A DNA stretch of 64,000 bases from contig JAUIRK010000164.1 in assembly GCA_030549495.1 (NCBI GenBank), positions 124,001-188,000 on the forward strand. Direction: 5' to 3'. The position numbers were made by a program, and so were the translations under genes. This document shows, one piece after another, positions 14,401 to 26,400 of the stretch; position 1 is the first letter of the stretch; each line of letters opens with the position of its first letter. The notes below the pieces were generated by a model that had not been told where the DNA came from, ran no database searches, and saw nothing but the letters and a program-made list of their open reading frames with translations. Origin of the DNA: Nectonema munidae. Lineage: Eukaryota; Nematomorpha; Nectonematoida; Nectonematidae.

Positions 14401-17400
14401 CATGAAGAAGAAAAGCATTTCTTTAAATCAAATTGCTTATGTTTGTTTAGTATTTTGTTGCTATTTTTGCATGTGAAATGCTTCATACTTGATTTAGACG
14501 TATTTAGTCTGACATTCGACTAAGGAGTTATATAAAATATATAATAAAAAAACTAGACATTGAATGCTAAAAAAAAGTAACTAAAATATTTGTTTAAACG
14601 AAATTTGTTTAAAATATTTTGTCATGCATCTTTATTTACTACTCTACTTTGTTGGCGTTTCCATAAAAACTGCTTTATACTTATTTTTACCCGAAGTTTT
14701 GACTCATTTAGTCTGAAACTCTTAAATTTGATTAAGAAATCATGTATTTGACATATTATACGCTAAAAAGTAATTAGGACATTTTAAAAGAAGAAGTGAA
14801 GCGTAAGTGAAGTTCCAAATGATGATGAAAACGAATAAAAAATAAATGTTAAATAGAAGCTTACCGTTATCTAAATTCCTGAAAATTTGTTTCAATTTCT
14901 GATTGATTTCTCTGAACGCAAAATTATTGATGTAGATTATTGATGAGCCATAAATAACTTCCAAGAAATTGTCATCCAAAAAATCGCCTTTCATAAGCTA
15001 AAAAGAGGAATATTTAACGTGGCAATTTACGTTAACAGGTTATCGACTTTACAAAAATATGAATCGTCTGCTTTTTAATACAAATCTTCTGCTTTACATT
15101 AGATATCGTCTGGTTATTCTGGCCGATAACGGGTTAATATAAATGAATACAATCTTAGAAGTAAAAAGGAGTTGTAGGATTTAACTTGGAACACACATCT
15201 GAACATAGATAATAAAAAAATATCACATCAAATTTTTAACGTGTGAATCTACTCACTGAGGCATCAGTAATATATGGTAGATACGATATCGGTTGGCTGG
15301 CACAAGGCGTACTCATCGATGCTTCCGAGAAAGTCTAACGAAAGTTCCACGCATTCTAGCAGTGTGAGCATATTAGGGAAAAGTTTTCACTCAGTAAAAC
15401 AGAATGATTGATACAAGTTTTTTTAATTGACAGATTGCGCTAACAATGAGACAACAACAACATGCATACCATCATTTCAAATATTTATCACGATCTAAAT
15501 TTAGGGTTCAGAATATACTACAAATTATTTTTGCGCCCTATTCAAAATTGAGTGATTAATTAAAAAGACAAGTACAGGAATATTTATTTCTAGAACTTTT
15601 CTTTCACTGTACAGCCAAGCCTGAATTTGAATGGAAACCTCAAAAGTGGCCTTTGTGGACAGGTTGTGCCTTAATCAAGGTCAAATAAGCTCAACTACGA
15701 TTAATTAGTGGAAATTAAATCTGCTCGTTATAGACAGATAGTGGTTTAATAGAGGCGGCTATTTTATAGAGGCTGCTTTTTTGACCAGTGTGCATTTTGC
15801 ATATTTTGAAGTAAAGATGCTTTATATGGAAAATATGATATATTTTACGGAGGCATAATTATTTTTCTTTATTTTTTAACTTTAACTGGCTAATTTATAA
15901 TAAATGATATCAAAAAATGTCGCCTTAAGTTCTCTATATGCTGCCTGCCTCAAAAAAGCTCAGAAAATCGTGATATACAATATACAATAGATCCAAAGAA
16001 GCTGAAACATGTTCAAGAATAGCGAAAAAAGAAAAATAGAATTGGAAATGGTATAGATTAAACAATCATAGCAAAATTAAAAACTGCATGACAAAGAAGG
16101 ATTTAAGTTTTGAAACAATCGAAATCAATAAATTAGTAATGGTGATCAAATAAAGATATGAAGCTTGATTTTGAACAATGTTTCCAAAGCTTAGCATAGT
16201 TTGAGGAGAGATGCGTATAACTACTTTTTGTTGATAGTGCTTTGGACAAGACAGTGAAGTAATTTTATTACCTTGGTTGATGCACGCATGTTTCTTAAAA
16301 GTCATCACAAAGGCATTATGCTTGATTAGTACAGAAAGATGTGATTTCATCAAAAAGACAGTTCTTTAACACTTTTAGACATGTCATTAGAAATATAAAT
16401 CATATTATATACTTAGGAACAATGAAATACAAGAAAAATCGTATAAATACTGCCGAGGGATATGCTTGGCTCTAAGGCACACTTGGCGGAACATCAAACA
16501 TGTAATGGTTTTATTACAGAAGATATTATAAGTGTATAGTGTCTATTTTTTAATAACTTTTCCTCAGAAAAGAAGATATGTTAAATTTAAGGTTGATGTA
16601 GTAAATACTATTTTTACCAAATATTTCTTGAATTTGAAAACTTAATTCTATCAATATTGACGTGTTCATTAAAAATAAAACAACTTTCATTCTTTTTAAA
16701 CCAGTCAAAAGAGTCAATTCAAAAATAAGATAATTATTTTGAGCATTTTCGAAAGAAATTTTGATAGAACATTTTATATAAAAAAATAATTGCAATCACG
16801 AATGCAAGTGTTATATGAAAGAAAATACTAAAAGTCTCAAAATTTGAATATTCGACATTAAAAACACACAAATAAAAAACTTTTTTTTTGTTTTTGGAAG
16901 CGCAAAGTTGAATTAAGCGTTGCAATTCATAGAAAAAACACAAGTAATTGATATAAATATCTGAAAGCACGAGGCACGCCAATATCCTTTACAAGACGTA
17001 CATGATGAGCGCTGTTAGAAATTTAGAGGAGCCGTGTCATATCTAGGTTTAGGAACCCTGATACAAACAACGATGAATAATAATAAAAATAATGATGATG
17101 ATGATGATGTGGATGATGGTGATGATGATGATGTGGTGATGATGATGATGATGATGATGATGGTGATGATGATGGTGATGATGGTGATGATGATGATGAT
17201 GATGAATTTACTTGATATGATTTGCATTTTTTTCCGAACCATGATAAAATTGAACGAAACTGCTTGTCCATTTCTTTGGCGTACTCTGCTCGAACGGCCT
17301 CAACTTCAATGCCTCGACAACTCTTGCATTTACTAAGCGCAGCAAATTGAAGAACGACATTTCCAATTCCTGTATAAAAGTGATTTCATTGAAATACGGC

Positions 17401-20400
17401 AAAGCCTTGAAACAGTTCTCGATTTTTCAAAGCCTACATTTATTTTTGTAAACGAACGTACCCTTTTAATGCACACATCTACTCATAGGCCAGAAGTTTC
17501 ACTACATTTCTCAGATCACATATGAAGATGGTGCGTACTTTTTTTTAGTGTGAGATTAAGTATTTTATTCAAAGAAACATCAATATTGTTAAACAAATAA
17601 ATGAATTTTTGAGAATGGGTGAGACTTTTTACCAAAATACACGGAGTAGTGGGATTCAGCCGGTTCGCACCGGTTTGTTAGAACCGTCTCACGAAATTTT
17701 GTGAGTTCGGCTAACAGTAAAATATTTATTTATCTATATAGTACAGACCGTACAGTAAAATAAGCACCAACAACATCAAAGATGCTTGTTTAACCATTAT
17801 TTTAAAACAAATTTGACTTTTTTGTAACAGAACCGGATGACAAAAAATTGGAATCCCACTACTGAAAACACCCAAATATACCCGTATACACCCATACAGA
17901 TCAAAAAAAAATTTAAATACACAGAATAAGTTAAATATACATAGTAGAATTATTCTCAGCATAAAACTAAAGTAAATTATTAATTTTAAATTGAATTATA
18001 AAAAATTATTTAAAACATTAAAAGAATAACTTGTTTTTTATTTGGTTGGTTGGATATCAAAGCACTTTCTCACGTAAGGCTATATGCTCGCATTATGCCT
18101 ATGACTTCAAATATTAAGCTGAGAGATACACCCTAAAAATCATTGAGACTCAGATTTTTATTTGTTGAATAAGAATAATCTAATAATCAATCAAAGTAGG
18201 AATGCGATAAAAAAATCATCATTATGATTAAAAGGAAGAAAATAGAGATGAAAAATACAGTAAAATATCATAATTGCACTATCATATTCTGAAAGATTTC
18301 TGTAACAAAAGACTAAAACAAAGTTTCATCTCGTAGTTAAGGAAAAATTAAACTGAAAGAGAACACTCCAAAGCAAAGCTCACTATAAAGGGTAACACAA
18401 CATTGAGTAAATATGCTAATCATTGCAAATAAGATAAAGACGCTAATTTAAATATTCTTTTTTAAATACTCTATATATGTGAGTTGTGAAAAGTCAGGTT
18501 TGTTTTTGAGGAATCTACGATAGAACGTGGAGGGACAAAGTGACGAATAGTCAAATATAGTTCATCTATCTGATATATATATCAGTAGTGATTCGTTAGA
18601 CAACAAAGAAAGAAGGCATGTCGAAATTTTACTGTAAATGATGAAATTTATGCGAATATATTCATGCAAAACTTTTTTTCATAAAAAATATTCGATTGCT
18701 CGTGAAAAAAACTACGCGAACTTTTTTAACTCACACATCGCGGAAATTGGTCTACCAAGAGCGTCAACTAAACGCCATATTAATTATCCGAGTCAATAAG
18801 TAACTGCCTCATTTAAAAATGAGAGAAAAGACATTTTGACTGTTCAAAAGTCAATTTTTTACAATTAATTTTTAACAGGGGGTGTACATGTCGGCTGATA
18901 AACTAGAAATTTTGGATAGGTCAAGCTTTTTGCGGTGCGATGTTTCTCTTTCGAAGGTGGGTCATGAATATGCTTTCAACACGGAAAATCATGACAGAAA
19001 AAATAAATGTTAAAGATGAATGAAAATGCGTACCGCTGCCAAGATCTAAGAAAGTGTCCGTTGATTTGAGGTTTAAATGCTGAATCATCTTTTGAACTTG
19101 ATTGAAATTTGTCTCTCCGTAAGTCTAAATAAAAAATTAGAACAGAATTAATGTCACGTGTCATTAAAACAATTGCCAATTTTGAAAAGAAAGACAATTA
19201 TTTGTTCCATGTTGTTGTACATCTGATATTTCTAAAGTTTTTGAACGTTGTAGCGAGAACAGGTTTGAGGAGAAGGAGCAAAAATATACAATGAATAATT
19301 TTGACTCCGACTACCACTCCAAATATCACAAGCACTCACATTTAATCCGCGCTTTTTACCAAAATTAATTGGCTAAAAGGGGGTGCAGGTTATCTACGTA
19401 AACAGATGTTAACCCAAGAATAGAAAAAACGCATTTTAATATACCGCCAGCATATATATAGATTATTCCTTATTTTATCTTATATTTATATTCTAATCAT
19501 CTGTTAGAAGATGAAGGCCAATGTTTCTAAAATTGCAACAGCGAATTCTCCACACATACTAGGTATGTTCCTGATAGGCTCATAATTGGAATGCGGATTA
19601 TGCCCGATAACGGATTAAACAGGAGTGTTTACGGCACTTAAAATTTTTTAATATTATAAAGCAACGCTTACTTCCCCTTTGACTAAAGAAGGGCCAACCC
19701 CAAAAGCAAAACTATTTTTAAAAACTTAAAAAACCGACTCGCGTCAGTAAGAGGCTTCATTATATAGAGGTTTTCACCGTAAATAGATCCCATTCAACAA
19801 CAAAAATAAAGTAAACTTTTCAAAAAGTTCCACCGTACTTTTGAGACTAATGAAAGATTTAATGTAGTGGTAATAACGGCAAATATTTCTTCATTTTTAG
19901 ACTAAATGTGAAACTTCGAGGCAAATCATGAAAAAAAAACCAAAATCGATTACTTCTGGAAGGGAAGAGGCTTTGCACTTGTTTAGAGCTTGAGGAGCTG
20001 AAACACTTCTACTGTAAACAAAATCCAGCATCCATCGCAAGAGATCGCTTGAAACGTCAGGATTGATGTGTGCTAAGGATGTGCCCATTGACTGGATTCA
20101 AAAAAAAGTTATATGCAGGCCATTTTGGATGAAATAAAAATATACAAATAAATAATTATCCCAAAAAAATAAATAAACAAGAAGACGATAAAATATCACA
20201 AAAACTTTTTTATAAAAAAAAATATTTTGAAGTTTTTAAATAAAAAAAGTAAATCACACAATATTTTTATTCTCATATTTAATTTTGCTATTCTCATTTT
20301 GAACTTCAAATGAACAAAGAAGTTCTGAGAATAAAGTGGTGATGGTGTATTCGAACCCAAGACCCTCAGTTTCAAAGCCAGGCTCTAGGACAGAGGTACT

Positions 20401-23400
20401 CAATTGGCGGCCCGCGGTCCGAATCCGGCCTTTTGAGTGTTGTAGTTGGACCTCTGGCGAACATTATTATTAAGAATTTCAATCATTATTTATTATTAAA
20501 ATGAACATTGATTTGTCAATGAAATTATAATGTTATTATTATTAAGAGTTAACACAAAGTACAATATAATTTATTTCCATTGCAAATGTTATTTTCCTAA
20601 ACTGAGCTTTATCTAATCTTTATCTTTGTCATTTTTCTCACTAAAATCTTGCTGTAGTGTTGATTTTTTAATTTCTAAAGTCTTCAATCGTAAATCCTAG
20701 TCTTGTTATATTTTAGCTACAAAATTCAATATTTATATTATTTCCGCGTTTTCTAAAATAGTATAAATAATATAAACAGTGAATATGAAATTAATAAGAA
20801 TCATATGGTTTAGCATTCTTTTCTGAGATGGTTGTTTTATGTTCTTTATTTGATGTAATGAAATTTTTTGGACCTATGCATACATTATTCTAACTTGTCT
20901 AACTGGACTTTTGCTTATAATAGTTGAGTAGCCCTGCTCTAGGATATGGATTTTCAACTTTGACAACATGACCAAAATAGGACAAAGAAAACCATCATCA
21001 AAAAATATTGATTGTTGTGTGCCAGAGTCATCTATTTAGGTAAATTCTCACTGGAAACCATCAAGAAAATGGAAAAATGGTAAAAAGTTTCCCAAATTTC
21101 AGCTAAAAAGGAATATATGTTGTAGAACTGTACCGATCCCAATTTTTTCAGATGCTGATTCCGATTACATTTTAGGATGACGATATCGAAGCCCTTAAAC
21201 ATCATAATGAGTCTCTATTAAAATATAATATTTATTTTAAAAATAGAAAACCCAATATGTAAAAAATCAGATATTAAATTTAACGTAAAAAGACTTAAAC
21301 TGGGAGGGCAAGGTAATATAAAATTGACATGCTATGTTGTAAACTAGAAATATAGATTTGGATCAGATAGTGGGTTTGTCGAATAAATGAGGTCTGACTG
21401 TATTACCAATGAGTCTTCTAGTACAACCCTTACCACATGATCTTTAGAAGACAAGAAAATTTTTAACCTTCGAACACCAAATATAGAATCGGCTCAACCA
21501 AAAAATTGTTTGAATTTACAATAGATCATTTTTAGTCATGGTATAGAACCTTGACTTGGTTAGAGTAGAGCATATCTAGCAATCACCCTCATGCGCGCGG
21601 TTGAAAAGGATTGGTCCATATTGGATCGGATGATAAAATCAAATCCTAAATTTGATACAGATCAAACAAAAAAGCGATTAAGTCCTTCTCGGACTTAGCT
21701 AATAAATCACTAAATAAAAGAGTAGAGTAGAACTTACCATTGATAAGAAGATATCAATTGTATGGTTGTAGCGATCACACAGCGCTTTTACATCGTAGTA
21801 ACTAAAAGGAAACAGAAAGTATACTGATAACAAGTTATTTATGCTTGCCACTTGTCTTATTATTGGCTAATAATAGAATTCAAGCTGGAGAGGTTGCGCA
21901 CGGGAGAAAGAAAGCCCTCATGATTACTTCATCTGTTTTGCAAAACGACGACGTGTGACAACGTCTCATCATTTTATTCGCTACAATCAATTACATACTA
22001 CTAGCAAATACATAGATTTTCCTTAAGTATAGCTTGATACTTTGTTACATTATTATATTCCAATTTTTTAACTATTAAAATATAGAATGAAAACATAGTT
22101 TAATATGTGAAATTGTATGGAGCCGCGCCCCTTTAGGTAGAAGTCAGAAATGGGATTGGGTGTTAATAAAAAGAAAAAAAGCCCTTAAAACAACATTCCC
22201 TCTCCTGATAAATTAGAACACGAAGCAAGATTATTTTAATTATACTCATTTTGCCAGCATCAGGTCTGATAACACTAATTGTATTGCATGTTTTGTGTGT
22301 GTGTGAGTTAAATACGCATGAAGAATTGAAACGAAGAGATTTAAGGAAAACTTTGTTTTTGATTTTGAGATATATAAGGGAGCGAGAAATTTTTTGTTTA
22401 ATTTGGGCCTAGAACTTTGTTTGAACGTCAACTAATTGCTCCAACAACTATGACAAACTCCAACGTCAACGAACCAGAGTCTGCCCCTGGAACACTCGAA
22501 GATGGCAAGCCATGCCCTACTTACAGGCCGTGGTTGGCAGGATTGAAAACTTGGAAACAGAAAGCTTGCATCGCTCCGATGGTACGCAGCCTCCTATCGC
22601 TTCCCCCAGATTCCTAGTCTCCCATCAAGGAGTTCCCAACGCCCGCCGTTGTACTTAACTCCTCTCCTCACACTTCAACCTCAAATTTCCCTGCAGCGAA
22701 CGTTACCCTCGACCATGGATAACCTGGCGTCTACCAGACTCCACCCCTCAATTGGCCCTACAACGGATTAAAATAATCGAAGATATGTCGCCCCGGGAAG
22801 AACTTGACACGAAGGACGAAGTTATGGTGCTATACATGAGCCTTTTGAAGCATACACTGGATCATCTCTCAATAGACAAGTTATCGTTACTGCATAATAA
22901 CTTACGTACTCGTATTCTAGCCTTGAACACAAACTGGATCCAAGCTGGCGTGGCCTCCTCTTCGGTTTTCTCAGCAACGAAGATCTCTGGAATTCCCGCT
23001 CATGATCCTCCAGATTTCTTGTTCCCAAGCCGGCGGCGGCGCCAAGAGGCGGCCCGACGAAGAAATAAACGCAATTAAAAAATTCCTCAGTGGGATAGAG
23101 CTTCGGGAGTCAGCTCCGAGGTATCGCCTGCGCATCTACCACCTCGAAGTGCTCCAAAGACACAAGTAGCTTCTCTACATAGGCGACTCCCACCATTATC
23201 ACCCGACCGAGTAACGTCAATTTTCCGAGGTAGTCGGGCCAGGTCCCATTCGCCACATCTGCCAAACGGCCCTCTCTTTCCAAGGAATAGGACCCGTAAC
23301 AAATGCGACCGAAACCCCAATAATCTTCTCATCTCCCAATCTCCCTAAAGCAGAATAAAGAGGATGCCCTCTTTTCCTACGGGGCTCCAACAAAATAAGT

Positions 23401-26400
23401 TACCTCAGTGGTTATTGCGAAAGAACTAGAACTGCTTTCTATTCGGTACATGGGCAAACTCTAAGGGCCAGAGCATTTTTCGCTTCCTACTCCCACTAGG
23501 GATAATTTTGACAGTCCATAATTTATCACTAATAAGGAATTGGACGAAGTCCTGAGCCCAGTAGAGGATTCAGTAGCGCCCGGACTCGTCACCCTAAGGA
23601 TGAAGGATTCCACTAACGGAACTTTGCCTAACATAGATGCTCTGCTATCAGATCCCAAAGACGCATTCAAGGGTTGGATACATTTCCTAAACTGATACCT
23701 TAATAACCGCAACCTACACTCCCCAGAAGAATGCAGAAGGATTTTCAGGGCGAAACTTGAGGTAGAAATCATAAACGAGAATGGAGATTACCCTGACTCA
23801 GGGTATGAAATATTAGATTTGGCCACACTTAAAAGTCAAGGATTTCCATAAGGAATCCCCATCCCTAGATCTACCTAATCCATCTTTAAGCTGCTCAAAT
23901 AAGAAGTTTGGAGTTTTCAAATTTCCTCCTACCCCCAAGAATCAACGAAAATTCACCTCAGGCGCATTCATTCCAAAAGTGAAAAAAGAAAATGTTATCC
24001 AGCCAATAGACAAACCACAGATAATTAGCCCCTGTTTTCTGGTCCCAAAGGCGGATGGGGCCACAAGACTAGTCGCCAATTTTGCCTTCTCATGCGACCT
24101 CAGTTGGTGGGGGTATCCGTGGACCTAAACATGGCTTTTCCCGAGGGAAATGGAAAATTGTCGTCAAAGGCCTAGTGGCCTTAGTCATAGCTTCCATCAC
24201 AAAGTGGTGCCACTCAACAAAGTGGAAACAGAGGGTCCTGGGAGTCATCTACTATTTAGGGACACTCGCACATAGGCCAAACTTCTTTTCCTTAGAGTTG
24301 TGTGTGTTGGAAGAAACTTTGAGTCAAGATTTTATCCGCCCTCATTAAAATGGGTTCGGAGATAATCTTCTTTGAATGGGACATGGTCTTTCCAAAGGTG
24401 CTCAAAGGTACAGTTTGGGTGGACGCCTCCTTAAGGGGCATAGGCATTGTATGCAAAATAAGAGAAATTATCATTTCTTTCCGAGAAATGGGATATCGCA
24501 GACCTGCAGCTTCTGGCTGTTTTATTGCGCATATCCTCTTCCCCTCCTACCACATAAGATCAGGCTCCCAAGTCGCCATAGGCGTCAAAAAGCGTGGAGG
24601 GAAAACTAGGAACAGTTTTATTCCTCCTTTCTCTCTTCAAGAATTTGTATTTCTTTAGAGAATATATCTCATATATCCAATCGAGAGAGAACCCCTCAGA
24701 AGCTCCATCAAGGAAAACAGTAGAAGGGAAAAATAATCCTCTAAAGAACTCTCAACACAAATAACAAAAATTATATACAGATCCTCAAAGCACTCGAAGT
24801 GTTTTGGTCTAAAAAATTCCGGTCAAATACGAGGGCCTAACAAAGAGCTACAAGATAGGCTTGGCAACAAATGGTGATATCGGAAGGCAAGACCATGATG
24901 TCAGTCAAATGGCGCCTAGCCCCACCCACCATCACCCAAAAAAACAAAGCTAAAGACCAAATTCCTGTTAAAGAATGAAGCTAAAAGAAGACAAGCAAAT
25001 TGGTTAAGCAAACTACAAAGACAACAATACTGCGTATTCAAATCCTCACATCTTATTTTTCCTGATTTTTATTTTAGTAATAAATATTTGGTAAACATTT
25101 ATTAAGAACACTAGAGAAAGCCGTCCAATCAAAATGAAGGAAAAGGATTCTGAGAATGTGGATATCCTTTGGTGTAAACGATTATTTGTACATGGTGCAG
25201 AGAACAAGGCAAACCAAGGCAAAGTTTAATCGTGGAGTTGAGTAATGCCTATGTGAATAGATAGCATTCTTTTACGAAGCATATATAATTGTATTATCAT
25301 CACTTGTATATGAAATGTAATTCATATATAACAAGTATGGAAATAATAAATACACAAAACGCAGGTAAACATTGAGATTTTAAAATGAATGTTTTACATT
25401 TTTGTAATATATGCGCATAAAATTACATGCACTCACTCACACATCATTTTGTTCTGAATATACATGCATATTTCTAAATTCGCCAACACATTACACGAGA
25501 ATAAATTCTTTCGACACTAGCAATACTACTCTTCAACATATGTTCACTTGAAAGGAATTTGGAAGTTAAGAAATACTCGAAGCTTATGAATCGCAAACGC
25601 TAGTAAGTTAATAATAACCCATGCAAACTCGGTCTCAAATTCACAATAAATATTTAATTCTGAAATTGTGGAAAAATGATTCCGTTCTCTGCCTCAGAAA
25701 GGCAAATAAAATGCAAAGATTATTTTACACATAGTATTTAGAATGAGTATACAAAATTAGTAAAAAATTTACTTAGAAAAAAAAGGAAAGTTTAGTCTGA
25801 GAAAATTCGTTCGTTCTCAGAAAACTAGGTATCTCAGTTGGATATACAGTCCACGAAAAGTGTTATATTTGAATTGATTGTGAAAGTCTATCGCGCTGAT
25901 TTTGACTATTTAAATGTTTTCTTCAATTTTCATAATAGTTGACACACCGTTCCTCAAAGGCTTAGAAAGGAAGGCGGGAAGAAAATGAAGTCATTTTTGG
26001 CCTATGCAAATATTTATATAAAATATATAGCATGCATCAATTAATGCTTATAGCGGAAACAGGTTAGTAATTGAACCTTTAGACAATTTAGCTTCTGGAC
26101 AATTCAGCCTCTAATAAAGAACGTGCATTTCAAGTTATATTAAAATTGATTCAAAAAGAAAGGCAAATTTCCTTTTGGAAGGAAATGCTTCAAAGGTTTC
26201 ACATCAAGAAATAATGCAAGTCATTTAAAAATGACGGTGGCATCAAATGGGCGAAACGGATCATTTATGTTTCATGCGTGGCTAGTAATCCGTTAGTTCT
26301 AAATTCAGGTTGTAGGCATTAAATTTTAAAAAAGAAAGAAATATATCACAAATTACCTTGTTTTGTCGATTTTTCTGATCACATTGATTTCGATGGAGAC

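Noticed and set aside
17015-17336. Met/Asp-, Ser/Pro/His- and Ile/Thr-rich open frames
   Set aside because: They are translations of the (GAT)n microsatellite; only the exon e part (17212-17369, minus) is real coding.
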